Made by a program: the position numbers and the translations under genes. 64,000 nt of DNA from Bombyx mori (Eukaryota; Arthropoda; Insecta; Lepidoptera; Bombycidae): assembly GCF_030269925.1 (NCBI RefSeq), contig NC_085116.1:12586001-12650000 (forward strand). The letters are read 5' to 3'. The notes under the pieces were generated by a model. That model saw only the letters and a program-made list of their open reading frames with translations, ran no database searches and had not been told where the DNA came from. Below, piece by piece: positions 42,501 to 51,200 of the stretch. Each line of letters opens with the position of its first letter. Within the stretch, counting starts at the first letter, position 1.

Positions 42501-42984
42501 TGCGAACAAACTTTGTAGAATAGGATAGGATAGCCGTATAGCGATGAAACTGAAACCTGGACCTTATGTCTATGGCAATAACGATCTCGCCCGCATCGTT
42601 CGATTAACTCTTTCTGTGTCGATCAGCTTTTAACGTTTATTTTGTTTTTCATTAAGAAAACTGATGAACAGACGTTGATTTCAGGAGAATCAACTGATAA
42701 CCCAACGCAACAGCAACTTGAACGAGTACTACGAGAGTCTGCGGAATAACGTGATCACGCTGCTCGAGCACGTACGCATCCCGGGGGGAGGCGCCGCCCC
42801 CGCCCCGCCCGCGCCCGCCCCCGCCGCACCCGACAAGCCCGCGCACGACAACTTCGACTCCTACCTCACCAAGCTGCAGACGCTCTGCTCCCCGGACGGG
42901 TACTGTCCGGACGAGAACCGCCCAATCTACGAAACCGTCAAAAACGCGCTCCAGGACTTCACGGTGCTTCCTACGCCCATTTAA
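12550..42984 (+). CDS. Myt1: Myt1 family C2HC zinc-finger transcription factor, whole gene (17 coding exons)
   Basis: Nuclear DNA-binding regulator of the myelin transcription factor 1 family (MYT1/MYT1L/ST18), which in animals acts in neuronal differentiation, largely as a repressor. Coding exons: 12550-12575, 22519-23555, 24240-24312, 24997-25037, 26696-26854, 27035-27320, 28067-28261, 28408-28609, 28779-28939, 29386-29483, 31623-31836, 34967-35101, 40937-41131, 41452-41514, 41628-41920, 42005-42165, 42685-42984. They sum to 3639 nt (1212 aa plus stop) with all phases compatible. Six CX4CX4HX7HX5C fingers are seen: C359-C383, C403-C427, C856-C880, C897-C921, C942-C966, C1004-C1028. The N-terminus is acidic, the middle (about 446-830) is Pro/Ser/Tyr-rich with LDLSV-type motifs, and a leucine-rich coiled coil lies at about 1070-1150. 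Vertebrate MYT1 has a similar length with seven fingers. Exon choice rests on motif conservation and phase; cDNA was not available. Confidence 0.93.
14333..14577 (+). mobile_element. Bm1 SINE with internal deletion and an inverted 3' fragment
   Basis: Plus copy 14380-14577 lacks about 45 bp between ATCTCAAGG and TAACCACTT. Just upstream (14333-14372) is a minus-orientation 3' fragment, so two insertions abut. Confidence 0.75.
15455..15724 (+). mobile_element. Bm1 SINE, diverged
   Basis: ACTGTTGGTGGTATGTTTTG through CACTTAACACCAGATAGGTG. Confidence 0.7.
16841..17091 (-). mobile_element. Bm1 SINE
   Basis: Poly-T, GCTTAGATGGGTGGACGTGC to AAGAAGTCCTACCACCAGT. Confidence 0.88.
17430..17482. repeat. 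TATAGTATAGATACTA simple repeat
   Basis: Imperfect repeats of CTACTATA/TATAGTAT, partly palindromic, in Myt1 intron 1. Confidence 0.7.
19815..20185 (-). mobile_element. LINE 3' fragment (pair of 56010-56374)
   Basis: Reverse of the 56010 copy along almost the whole length (ATACTAATATTATAAAGAGG ... GACAACAGCATATGTCTAAC-like end). Confidence 0.7.
22519..23555 (+). CDS. Myt1: Myt1 coding exon 2 (N-terminal acidic region)
   Basis: Acceptor TTGTTACAG, donor AG|GTACCA. Encodes residues 9-355: a basic patch (GKRRRRLL) then acidic, Ser/Asp/Glu-rich sequence (for example [20 protein letters not shown]) typical of the low-complexity N-terminus of MYT1 proteins. A second in-frame ATG with good context (residue 52, at 22646) could serve as start for transcripts with a different 5' exon. 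The open frame runs past the donor to 23674, but the downstream part has no family resemblance. Confidence 0.88.
24240..24312 (+). CDS. Myt1: Myt1 coding exon 3 (zinc finger 1, first part)
   Basis: Encodes [20 protein letters not shown] and then THHR: C359, C364, H369, H377 of finger 1. The exon ends two bases into the Ser codon (phase 2, AG|GTTAGT), so the last Cys is in the next exon. Confidence 0.93.
24997..25037 (+). CDS. Myt1: Myt1 coding exon 4, 41-nt microexon completing finger 1
   Basis: Acceptor CCATCAG, donor GAGA|GTAAGT. Encodes [14 protein letters not shown], supplying the final Cys (C383) of finger 1. The end phase (1) joins 26696 to give the family-typical VTPEILALHE link. It is too short to be found by ORF length; it is supported by motif and by phase on both sides. 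Confidence 0.92.
25266..25388 (+). mobile_element. Myt1: Short-tail SINE family copy (Myt1 intron 4)
   Basis: ATGGTAGGCAGCGGCTTGGC to CAAGGGCAATAAAAAATA. Little diverged. Confidence 0.8.
25795..26036 (+). mobile_element. Bm1 SINE (Myt1 intron 4)
   Basis: ACTGGTGGTAGGACCTCTTG to CCCATAAAAGC and A tail. Confidence 0.88.
26696..26854 (+). CDS. Myt1: Myt1 coding exon 5 (complete finger 2)
   Basis: Acceptor GGGATAG, donor CCT|GTAAGT. Carries the whole of finger 2 (C403, C408, H413, H421, C427) preceded by [10 protein letters not shown], which matches the vertebrate MYT1 linker between the first pair of fingers. Ends in an Ala/Arg-rich stretch. Confidence 0.93.
27035..27320 (+). CDS. Myt1: Myt1 coding exon 6 (Ser/Pro/Glu-rich central region)
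   Basis: Acceptor AATATAG, donor TATAG|GTAAAA; phases 1 in, 2 out. Encodes residues 446-541, charged and Pro-rich with no recognisable fold ([20 protein letters not shown] segment). GC-rich compared with flanking introns. Confidence 0.85.
27378..27618 (+). mobile_element. Bm1 SINE (Myt1 intron 6)
   Basis: ACTGGTGGACCTCATGTAAG to GATCTAAGCAATAAAA. Confidence 0.85.
28067..28261 (+). CDS. Myt1: Myt1 coding exon 7 (Tyr/Glu-rich region)
   Basis: Acceptor TTCGTAG, donor CCTAG|GTAAGT; phase 2 at both ends, so it could be skipped without frame shift. Encodes residues 541-606, rich in Tyr, Arg and Glu (for example [18 protein letters not shown]). No domain recognised. Confidence 0.85.
   Translation, partial: SNERDSIWVRVSLLRRSACLRTLRPSVSAEVVRLGGGTLPRSTSTHAHEDGPIRTGDQFWTYLS
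28408..28609 (+). CDS. Myt1: Myt1 coding exon 8 (MYT1 central domain, LS motifs)
   Basis: Acceptor TTCCTAG, donor CACAG|GTGAGG; phase 2 in, 0 out. Encodes residues 606-673 with two short motifs, INLSV (634-638) and AIDLSS (662-667), separated by an RDPRDPR repeat. Confidence 0.88.
28779..28939 (+). CDS. Myt1: Myt1 coding exon 9 (MYT1 central domain, LDLSVSR)
   Basis: Acceptor ACAACAG, donor CATAG|GTGAGG. Encodes residues 674-727, Gly/Ser/Pro-rich, ending in [12 protein letters not shown], the conserved motif of the MYT1-specific central domain. High GC. Confidence 0.9.
29386..29483 (+). CDS. Myt1: Myt1 coding exon 10
   Basis: Acceptor TTGATTTCAG, donor GCAG|GTAAAA; phases 2 in, 1 out. Encodes residues 727-760 ([20 protein letters not shown] and following), continuing the Ser/Tyr-rich central domain. 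Confidence 0.87.
30366..30813 (+). mobile_element. LINE 3'-end-like repeat (Myt1 intron 10)
   Basis: ACTAGTGGTCGCCCGGTAGT start and TTGCTTCACGTATTAATATA end; interior AT-rich, noncoding. Confidence 0.55.
31623..31836 (+). CDS. Myt1: Myt1 coding exon 11 (Tyr/Pro/Ala low-complexity)
   Basis: Acceptor TTGAACAG, donor CAAG|GTGAAT; phases 1 in, 2 out. Encodes residues 760-831, including a run of seven Ala and alternating Tyr/Pro/Gly ([17 protein letters not shown]). Likely disordered. Confidence 0.86.
32995..33207 (+). mobile_element. Degenerate Bm1 SINE (Myt1 intron 11)
   Basis: CATCTTATGAGTCTGCACGT, AACTGAGACCTGATGTCTCA and GGGCGTGAGTTCGTCTGGCC blocks in order. Confidence 0.6.
33410..33704 (+). 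mobile_element. LINE 3'-end-like repeat (Myt1 intron 11)
   Basis: TAGCTGACCCGGCAGACTTC at the start; CCAAATCGGTCCAGCCGTTC, TTTTTATAAATATAGATA at the end. Confidence 0.6.
34446..34614 (+). promoter_or_regulatory. Myt1: Candidate internal promoter and alternative first exon of Myt1
   Basis: Inside intron 11, a TAAATATA box (about 34453-34460) is followed by a short GC-rich stretch, and an ATG at 34601 reads MHRN up to AACAG|GTAAGA. The end phase (2) matches exon 12, giving [13 protein letters not shown] in frame. The product would lack fingers 1-2 and the central domain, keeping fingers 3-6 and the coiled coil. An upstream ATG (34507) opens a 7-codon uORF, and another (34528) overlaps out of frame, which weakens the case. 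Confidence 0.4.
34967..35101 (+). CDS. Myt1: Myt1 coding exon 12 (finger 3, first part; GC donor)
   Basis: Acceptor TGCGTCAG. Encodes residues 831-876, with [19 protein letters not shown] carrying C856, C861, H866 and then H874. As in exons 3 and 14, it ends two bases into the Ser codon after His-Arg. The donor is AG|GCAAGC, a GC-type donor; no GT lies at the position required by the conserved HRSLSGCP. Confidence 0.9.
36410..36640 (+). mobile_element. LINE 3'-end-like repeat (Myt1 intron 12)
   Basis: CTATGCATTCGGTTGACTTG, AACTTTGTATAC, and GCGACGAAGCGGACGAATAC, GGCTAGTA. Confidence 0.5.
37018..37338 (+). mobile_element. Bm1 SINE with extended 5' part (Myt1 intron 12)
   Basis: Starts in the linker (CCACGGTGAAGGAATAACAT) so it is longer than most copies but lacks the tRNA-like head. 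Confidence 0.88.
37876..37998 (+). mobile_element. Myt1: Short-tail SINE family copy (Myt1 intron 12)
   Basis: GCGGTAGGCAGCGGCTTGGC to GAAAGGCAATAAAAAAAA. Confidence 0.8.
39628..39868 (+). mobile_element. Bm1 SINE (Myt1 intron 12)
   Basis: ACTGGTGGTAGGACCTCTTG to CTAAGCAATAAAAAATAAAA. Confidence 0.88.
40937..41131 (+). CDS. Myt1: Myt1 coding exon 13 (end of finger 3, complete finger 4)
   Basis: Acceptor ATGTGCAG, donor TTGAG|GTAAGT. Begins with the Ser base and LSGCP that closes finger 3 (C880), then carries finger 4 complete (C897, C902, H907, H915, C921). Phase 2 at both ends. The preceding intron is 5835 bp. Confidence 0.95.
41452..41514 (+). CDS. Myt1: Myt1 coding exon 14, 63-nt (finger 5, first part)
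   Basis: Acceptor CGCTTAG, donor CGAAG|GTAAGA. Encodes [20 protein letters not shown] plus Arg, with C942, C947, H952, H960 of finger 5. Phase 2 at both ends. Confidence 0.95.
41628..41920 (+). CDS. Myt1: Myt1 coding exon 15 (end of finger 5, complete finger 6)
   Basis: Acceptor TTCAACAG, donor TTCAG|GTTTGT. Opens with SASGCP (C966, closing finger 5; Ala replaces the usual Leu of SLSGCP), then an Ala-rich helix (about 986-997), then finger 6 (C1004, C1009, H1014, H1022, C1028). Confidence 0.95.
42005..42165 (+). CDS. Myt1: Myt1 coding exon 16 (coiled coil)
   Basis: Acceptor TTCTTCAG, donor GCGA|GTAAGT; ends in phase 0. Encodes residues 1060-1113, a heptad-rich helix ([20 protein letters not shown]) matching the C-terminal coiled coil of MYT1 proteins, used for protein-protein contacts. 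Read-through into the intron meets a stop at 42199-42201. Confidence 0.94.
42685..42984 (+). CDS. Myt1: Myt1 coding exon 17 (C-terminus and stop)
   Basis: Acceptor GATTTCAG. Encodes residues 1114-1212: the end of the coiled coil ([20 protein letters not shown]), a GC-rich Ala/Pro insert (about 1147-1165), then a conserved-looking tail ending DFTVLPTPI and TAA at 42982. The Ala/Pro block drives the local GC spike. Confidence 0.94.
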   Translation, partial: ENQLITQRNSNLNEYYESLRNNVITLLEHVRIPGGGAAPAPPAPAPAAPDKPAHDNFDSYLTKLQTLCSPDGYCPDENRPIYETVKNALQDFTVLPTPI

Positions 42985-43068
42985 GGGTCGCCGAGCGCCG
43001 CCGACTCGGACCGACAGTGAACGTTCACCGGCGACCTCGGCGGGGCTTTACGTCAAATGGACATTTTC

Positions 43069-43074
43069 AATAAA
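43069..43074 (+). terminator. Myt1: Poly(A) signal AATAAA, proximal, Myt1
   Basis: First AATAAA, 85 bases after the Myt1 stop codon. Others in the same direction occur near 43228 and 44517; a long 3'UTR reaching about 44540 is therefore possible. Confidence 0.45.
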
Positions 43075-44584
43075 ATGTGTACCCGTGTTCATACTGTCCC
43101 CACATAGTCTGTACCAGTTTTGTCAATATCATACACATTTTAACAAAAAGTATGTACCGATTCAAATTATACGTACCATTTAATTATTATTTTTGACTAC
43201 GTATAAAATACTACGTATACGTTTTAAAATAAAAAACACTAAATCAGTCACAACATATGTGCAAGTGGGACAGTCACAAAAGTAACATCTAACATTTAGG
43301 ACGACGTGAGATTGACCTGGTGATTTTTTAGCTCTTTAATAGTGAATGAGTATTCTGTGTATTTCGTGATCTGTGGACGAAACTCAAACCAAAGATTAAT
43401 GTCGTTTGTGCCGGAACGACTCGAACGTCAGCGTCGTACGTTTAGGACGCGGGTGGATATTTGTGTTCTACTATTAGGCAATGATGTCTGATCTCTTTAA
43501 ACCGTTGTATACGATGTGTGACCTATCTAAGACATCGCGTTGCTCGAACGAGGGTTCGTTGGTCGTAGTTAAGCTGGACTAAATTACTATAAATAAATTT
43601 TAAAAACTTGTTACTACTCGTATGCTTAAATTAATGTAATTGTTAGGAAAAGTTTATACTTGTACGTGAGCGGTTTTAGAGTCACACGAAAACATTAAAT
43701 TATCATTTTAATGTAAATATTGTATCTACATTTCGTATTATAAATATAGTTATCGTAATAACCAAGACCCGTTCGTGCGGGTACATTTTAGCGAAACGAT
43801 ATACGAGCGAACAGATTTTATCAAACAGGAAATATTGTAGCGTATAAGGAAAGTGTTACTATTAAAATTCATTATTACTGGGAATGTGCCAAATGCTTCG
43901 AATACGCAGCAGCTCCCGACCGCTGATATTATGTTGAGTTAACATTAATATTACGTAAGCAAATATAAACGAATCCTTAGAGGACAGTCAGTTCTAGTCA
44001 GTTTGTTTTGTAAATATAAAAAAAAATGTGAATACTTAAATGTCACGTCGTAGGGACGTATTTATTTGTATTAGGTAATACGAGATCTCACTAGATCGTT
44101 GTAAGTTAATTCAGTCATTAATTAATAATGTATTTTAGGTATAAAAATTTAAACGTACATTCTTTGTTAGCCAATGTTCTCCTGCTGTGATTATGTTACA
44201 TGTTAATTACTTATTTATTGTTACCTCGGCCCTAAACGGGATGTGATAGGTTAATTATCTTTTATTCTTGTAGTTGTTGATTTGCTGTTTCATTTGAAGC
44301 AAGTTTCTGATAAACAATTGATGTGCAATTTTTTTTACTATTTTCTTAAAGTTGGTGTATTTTTTATTGAGATTTTCATTTTTAATGTTGTGAAATGTCA
44401 ACGGTACACAGGAATATAATTATTCGCATTTAAATATTAAAACCTAATAAGATAATATGTTACTACTCTGTCAAATACTTACGTTTCTGTAATATATTGA
44501 GTATGTGTTGTTAAAGAATAAAAATAATAAATACCAAGATTATAACAATCATTTAATTTTTCCCTGTATTACATACTTTTTATT

Positions 44585-44603
44585 TTAGGTTAGGTTAGGT
44601 TAG
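44585..44603 (+). repeat. Short TTAGG telomere-type run
   Basis: Nearly four TTAGG units (the insect telomere repeat) in the Myt1-WDR46 gap. Confidence 0.8.
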
Positions 44604-45202
44604 TTTACCCCGTTTAGATAGTTTTTCATAGTCAATTCTACATGTTCATGTTATTAATGTTATTATTATTTACTATTTACTTAAATCCTACGATTTGTTT
44701 TTTGCTATTGGTCAGTTCTGAGTCTCCGAAACGTCTGAACTGATTTATAATGAGGTTCTCAGTAAAAATTATCACCAATGTACTCCACTCTAGAAGAATG
44801 GAGTAAATATTAAAGAACTATAGAATTTCAAGCTATTGTCTAAACGTGAGCAAAAGCGGCGTTTTATCATAATAAGGCGATTAACCTGTGACGTTCATCT
44901 TATCTACGAATTCCGGTAAATATAAAGTGGAATATGCTATGATTCCACTGTTTCTAATAATAATAAATTATAAAGTAATAATTGCTTTTTTAATTTTGAA
45001 AGTACCTTAGCTACAAAAACAAATTCTGTTAGTAAAATTCCCTTTTGCTGCAATATTCATTGACGTTGACGTTTAAATTTTACATTGACATGTCATAGTA
45101 AATATGTCAAAACAAATGAGTGCAAGGAAAAAGTTAAGCACGTTGTTTCTAAGATTTATTTGAAAATAAAACTGTCGGAAGTAATATTTTATTTAAGATA
45201 AA

Positions 45203-45220
45203 ATGAAAGTACCCCGCCAG
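45203..45220 (+). CDS. WDR46: WDR46 coding exon 1 (18 nt)
   Basis: Encodes MKVPRQ followed by CAG|GTTTGT, phase 0. Start chosen because it leads in frame into exon 2 and the summed length matches the family; being so short it is the least certain exon. Confidence 0.65.
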
Positions 45221-48200
45221 GTTTGTTAACTTCAAAGCAAATATTAAAACTCTCCTATTTGAGTTGAATTTCATATAGCTAAGTCGATGTTTATTTTTAC
45301 AGAAAAATCAAAACAATCCCGCTCACAAAAACGTTAAATCAGAACAAGAAAATACAAATGAATCACAAAAGGTACATAATTACCAATAGGTATCCGTGCA
45401 GAACCTTTAAGAACAGAATAATATTTGAATGTTCTTGACTTCGTTGGTAACCTAACCAAAGTAGCTAGAATTAATGCTTTTTTTAATTGCCTTTCTAGGG
45501 AGATGAGGATACGGCCCACCGGATGGTAACTGGTCACCGATGCCCATGGACGTCAACAATGCCAGGAGCACAGCTATGCCACTCTACTGGCCAAACATGA
45601 ATGTTTACCAAATGTAGTATTACTAAATGAAATCTTCAACAAATATTAGGTTATCTTAATGTACAAGTTTTTCCGCAATCTACAATCTAGCAAATATAGG
45701 CTTACTGGTGGCAGGACCTCTTGTGAGTCCGCACGGGTAGGTACCACCGCCCTGCCTATTTCTGCCGTGAAGCAGTAATGCGTTTCGGTTTGAAGGGTGG
45801 GGCAGCCGTTGTGACTATACTGAGACCTTAGAACTATATCTCAAGGTGTGTGGCGCATTTACGTTGTAAATGTCTATGGGCTCCAGTAACCACTTAACAT
45901 CAGGTGGGCTGTGAGCTCGTCCACACATCTAAGCAATAAAAAAAAAAAGAAGTTTTTACTTAAAAGAAAGAAAAAAGCTGAACTAACACTAAAACTACCA
46001 CTTGTACTTACATCAGTAAATTTCAATAAAAACAGTATTACTTACTCCTCAAACATATGTTTATTATATAATACATTTATTAGCTGCTCCTAAAAAACCA
46101 TAATTATATTGTGAACATTATTTATCTAAAATTATAGAAAAAAGTGAAACGCTATTTTGAATTGGATAAACCGGACAGTAAAACGGACACAAAAACAGAT
46201 GAAGTTAAAGTTTATAATGTGAAGGTGACTCCTAGAATTCTCTGGAATCAAAAACAGAAGGTAAGCAAAGTTCAGGTGATAAGGTAAAAATAGTATTACT
46301 GTTGCCTAATTCATTCTTATTTATTTCTTTTAAAACAGAGTATTATTTCAACTTTCAGTCCAGTATTAAAAACACTAGTAATTTGATATTGCTGCTTAAG
46401 CCTAAAGCTTGGATATGGTGAATTTTGCATTTCTGGGCTGTAAGTCTGAGCTTCCATTAGGCACATTATAATTTAAGGTTACAGTCACCTGGGAAAAACT
46501 TAGCTGACTGACAATCAGTATAGGTCAAATGTTGTTAGACATAAAAAGGAAGATGGGTAGATTCAGGAGACCAATTTTATTAAACAAAATTATTACACAG
46601 TACTTAATAGTAGATAACAGAAGAAATACAATTATCATGATAGAGAATAAACATAATAGAAGAGGTTTAAATAGAGTATGACATATGGCTCACGATATTG
46701 TTTCACTTCATAATGTATACAACTGTATCTCCATGTATATTATTAATTATACTGCATGCTAGTTAGCATCAGCAGCTAGTTAGCAGCATAAGGAATTACC
46801 AGTGATAAACACAAGAAAAATCTTATATGAGAATAACTTCTGATTTCAAAATTATAAAGTTAGATGGCCTGGCTTTCTGGAGCTACCACTATTTGTCTAT
46901 TAAAAATAATCCAAAAAATGGTCAAATTAATTAAATCTCAATAAAATATACAGGATCAAAAAAGACAATTCTTAAAAAATGAATATGGAAACACATTCAG
47001 TCAAAGGAAACAGAAGAAAAAGTATCCAGGGAAAGCTCCTATTGACCCCAAACGATTGGAGAAGCATTCCAGAGGTGAAGGCTTACAAGGAATTGGTGTT
47101 AGAAACCCAATACATAAATTAAAATTACAAAAAAAAGAAAAATTATACCAGAAGGCATTAGAACAAGCTGCTCGTTCTGAGATATTATTAACTGAAGACC
47201 AAGGGTGAGTACTATAAAATATGATAATCAAAGAGTAAACCGAACCCCCAAACCTTTTAATTTATATAATTATTTGTGGCATGAACAGATGAATTTAAGA
47301 CCCACATAATAAACCCTTTGCACTCGAGCCGCTAGCGCAAACCAACAGCTCGAGATGATTTCACCCAAAGGAGGTAAAAGTTTTACAGGTACTTTAAAAT
47401 ATATATAGAAACAAGCATATACAAATAATAAAATTTCGCCAGTTTGTTCATTCATATTTTGAAAATAACAAACTTTATTAAACACTGTAATTAGTTTTAG
47501 TGTGATATTTAATGAAACAATTGCTCTGCATAGTGCATCTTTAGTTTATCGGGATATGTTTCAGAGTAATACGAAATTGGCCTCCTCCAGGCCTGTTACA
47601 GTCAGAGCAAAACTTGAAGTTCCGTTTTGGCGCATTTAGTATCACGTGAAGGTTCTAGTTGAGACTAAATGAACTGAGCTACGAATTGGCTACAATATCA
47701 ATCGAGCTCAGTCCACGAAAGTACTTTAAAGAAAAAATCTTATCATACATCGTAAACAAAGAGATCGAGTAGAACCGATTACTAACTATTATCATCTCTG
47801 TAACGCTATTATAGTTGACACGACAAGTCTACAATTATCGCAAACATTTCCAGTAGTACTAGTCGTTTCGATATGTGTTTTCGCTATATTTTGATAATAG
47901 ATGGCGTTACACTTTTCGAGCGTTCTGGATATTACTATGTAGTTCTTTAAATATTCGTTTCTGCTATTTGATGACAAATGGCGTTACTCTTACCGGCATA
48001 ACACTAACTTAAGCAGCAAAATATTTGTGCTGAGCTTAACAAATTAATATTGCTCTTCGTTTTAACCGTCACCAATGACCGTTAAAATTAAGCACTTGTT
48101 TATTTTAGAACGAGTTACAAAAGACGTAGCAGCGTCGCTCGATTTAAGACTTTAAATCGGCTACTCGAGTGCAAAGGATTAAGTTGTTACCATAGCCCAA

Positions 48201-51200
48201 ATACTACAAATATTATTTATTTAAACCCTTAACATAAAATATAAGAGATACTTCATGAGATAAACATGTATTTTCCCTTGCTTTCAGTTATGTCGAATTA
48301 GAAGACGAAGATTCAAATACTCGAGCTATAAACCAACAGATTATTGCTCGGAATATTGATATAGCAGCTGCGACAAAAATATTTGAATTAAATTTAGATT
48401 TTGGTCCGTACAGAGCTAAATATTCAAGGAATGGTAGATATTTACTATTAGGCAGCAAAAAAGGGCACCTGGCCTCATTCGACTGGGTAACGAAAAAGTT
48501 AAACTTCGAAATTAATGTGATGGAGTCAATACATGACATCAGGTAAAATATGTGAGAAATCGTCTTCTCGCATTAAATCTGTATAATCTCAAAAATTACT
48601 AATTTTACAGGAAAGTGTTTTTAAAGGTTTAACATGTGATATTTTTAATATTACTCATCTTTGCAACTTAATTTTTTTTTTTATTATCTGTCCTTTAAAG
48701 TAAGATAAAATTATGTATTAATTTTGTAGTAGTCAAAACATAGGTAAACTAAAAAAAACTAAAACTAAACTGCGCTTTTTTGACAGTATTTATGAGAAAA
48801 ATACTGGTGATACCAAATAATTCCGCACATTAGCTCAATTTCGAATATTTTTGGAAATTGTGCACTTTTAATGCGAAAAGACGATATGTCTTCTTCTTCC
48901 TAGTCGTTCCCTCATCACTGAGGATCGCGACCACGCATATGTAAGTATTTCTATGAAGATCGGTCTGCTAGGAGGTGGACTGTCTGTGGTATACTGCCCC
49001 CAACTTCTTTTAGTTTTCTTTTTCTTCTTCTTTTAGTATCCGACCATATTTTTGGTGCTCTGTCTTTGGCTCGTTTTCCCTCCACTGAAACCTGGTGCAT
49101 AAAGATCGTTACCTTCGTAATGTGATGGTGGAGAAGGATGCTACACATACCATGGACTTCCATGAGGACCACTGAATCCGAGAACTCCACATATCAGATA
49201 TCCATTATCCTATTACAAATGACAATATCAAATCTGTAGAATATAATCTGTAATTTCAGTTGGCTACATATAGAAACAATGGTTGCTGCCGCACAAAAGG
49301 ATTGGTTGTACATTTACGATAACACCGGCACTGAACTACACTGTGTGAAAACGATCAGCAAAGTACTCAAAATGGAATTCTTGCCCTACCACTTTCTGTT
49401 GGCATCTGTGGTGTGTATCCAATATACTGACATATAAACATGGCTGAAGGTTTTTAGAAAATGAAAGCAAAATGCGGTAGGGATGGCACTTCGTAACCTC
49501 GTTGGTAGGGTGAAGGGGGTCCGCTAACCGACTTCGCTTTACATTCATCTGTGATATCATAAGATCACTAAATCTATACTAATGTTACGCGCTTGGTCTC
49601 GGAATATATAACACTTTTACAAATTAAAACTCTATTTAACACTTAAAACACTAAACACAAGGCACACTTCATAATTCTCAATTCACTTCTCCTGCTTCGC
49701 TTCAGCTGATCCAGTAGAACCGATTACTAACTGCCGTCATATCTCTGTAACGCTATTATAGTCGACACGACACGTCTACATTTATCGAGAACATTTCCAG
49801 TAGTACTAATCGTTTCGATATGTGTTTTCGCTATATTTTGATAATAGATGGCGTTACACATTTCGGGCGTTCTAGATATTACTATAGTAGAATTATTTTG
49901 TCCGTGCAGTTTGGGTCATAAAAAATCGGAGCGGTGCAGCGAGTATTTCGCTCTCTCTTCCACTCACGAGCCTTATGTACGAGCATAGTGATGCGCATTA
50001 TTGTTGTCGATAAGCGTTTCGATAGTGTATTTAGTTTTGTCATTTTATGGGCTAGTGATAAAAATGAAAGAAAAAATCACTAATCGAACACTTACACCAC
50101 ATATCGCCGCAGCAAGTTAACGAGAACGGCAGAAATTAACACATAACTTTTCGGGAACTATTCTCATTTTAGTGAAATATTTAACACATTGTTAATAACA
50201 CGTACTTGTGCTGGTATATTTTTGCCAACAAGCAAAAATTTGAATAAATCCTGCCGTTTTGGTACAAAACAAAAGAGTAGCCATTGTGTCACTAAAGAAA
50301 TTCAGAGAGTGAATGCACAAAATCACATTTTTCTTCGACATATTTACTATAATTTGCAGGTAGGTACAACAATGACTCATAACAATGTCTCAGCACACTT
50401 CGTATACCACCCCGCCGCCGTGTACCTACCTGCCTTCGATGATTCATTTGTTTTTATCGATAATGGCGTTGCGCCCGCGCAACATGCTCACCGCCCTAGC
50501 CGGGCCATGTTTTATGACCCAAACTGCACGGACAAAATAATTCTACTATAGTTCTTTAGATATTCGTTTCGGCTATTTGATTTAACCGGCATAACAATAA
50601 CTTAAATAACAGATTATGCTAAGCTTAACAAATTCAAATTGTTTTTTGTTTTAACCGTTACCAATGAATGATAAAATTAAGAACTTGTTTCTTTTAGAAC
50701 GAATACGGTTTCTTATCATGGCTGGACATATCAATAGGAGAGATAGCGGGAGAATGTAACAGCCGGGCAGGAAGACCGAAAGCGATGACACATAACCCCT
50801 ACAACGCCACGCTCTGTCTCGGCGATTCTAAGGGAGTGGTCTCATTGTGGGCTCCGACCGTGAAGGAACCCTTAGCAAAGATCCTGTGCCATAAAACACC
50901 CGTGTCTGCTATTTCCGTGGACAATAGGGGATTGTGAGTATATTTTTATATGGTTTAAATATAAAAGTACATTATGTTGTGTGGTATTCTTCCCGTGTGA
51001 ATATTATATATTAATGAGTAACGTTTTCTTATAGCTGAAATACTTCACTATAAAATGTAGATGTTGAATATTGTTGAACAGAGTCAATTTACAACAATTT
51101 ATTAATTATGTTTAAACATAATGTTAAAACAGATAACTTTTATTACTTGCTATGTATCACTTTCCACGATGAAGAAATAACATCGTGTAATAAAAATGAA

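Larger units (their letters stand above)
42985..45202 (+). other. Myt1 3'UTR and Myt1-WDR46 intergenic region
   Basis: AT-rich, no ORF of note and no recognised SINE. Holds several AATAAA signals and a short telomere-type TTAGG run at 44585-44603. The WDR46 promoter must lie in the last few hundred bases; no TATA box near the start is clear. Confidence 0.5.

Noticed and set aside
50189..50551. 120-codon ORF in WDR46 intron 6
   Set aside because: It runs into the terminal inverted repeat of a 660-bp non-autonomous element.
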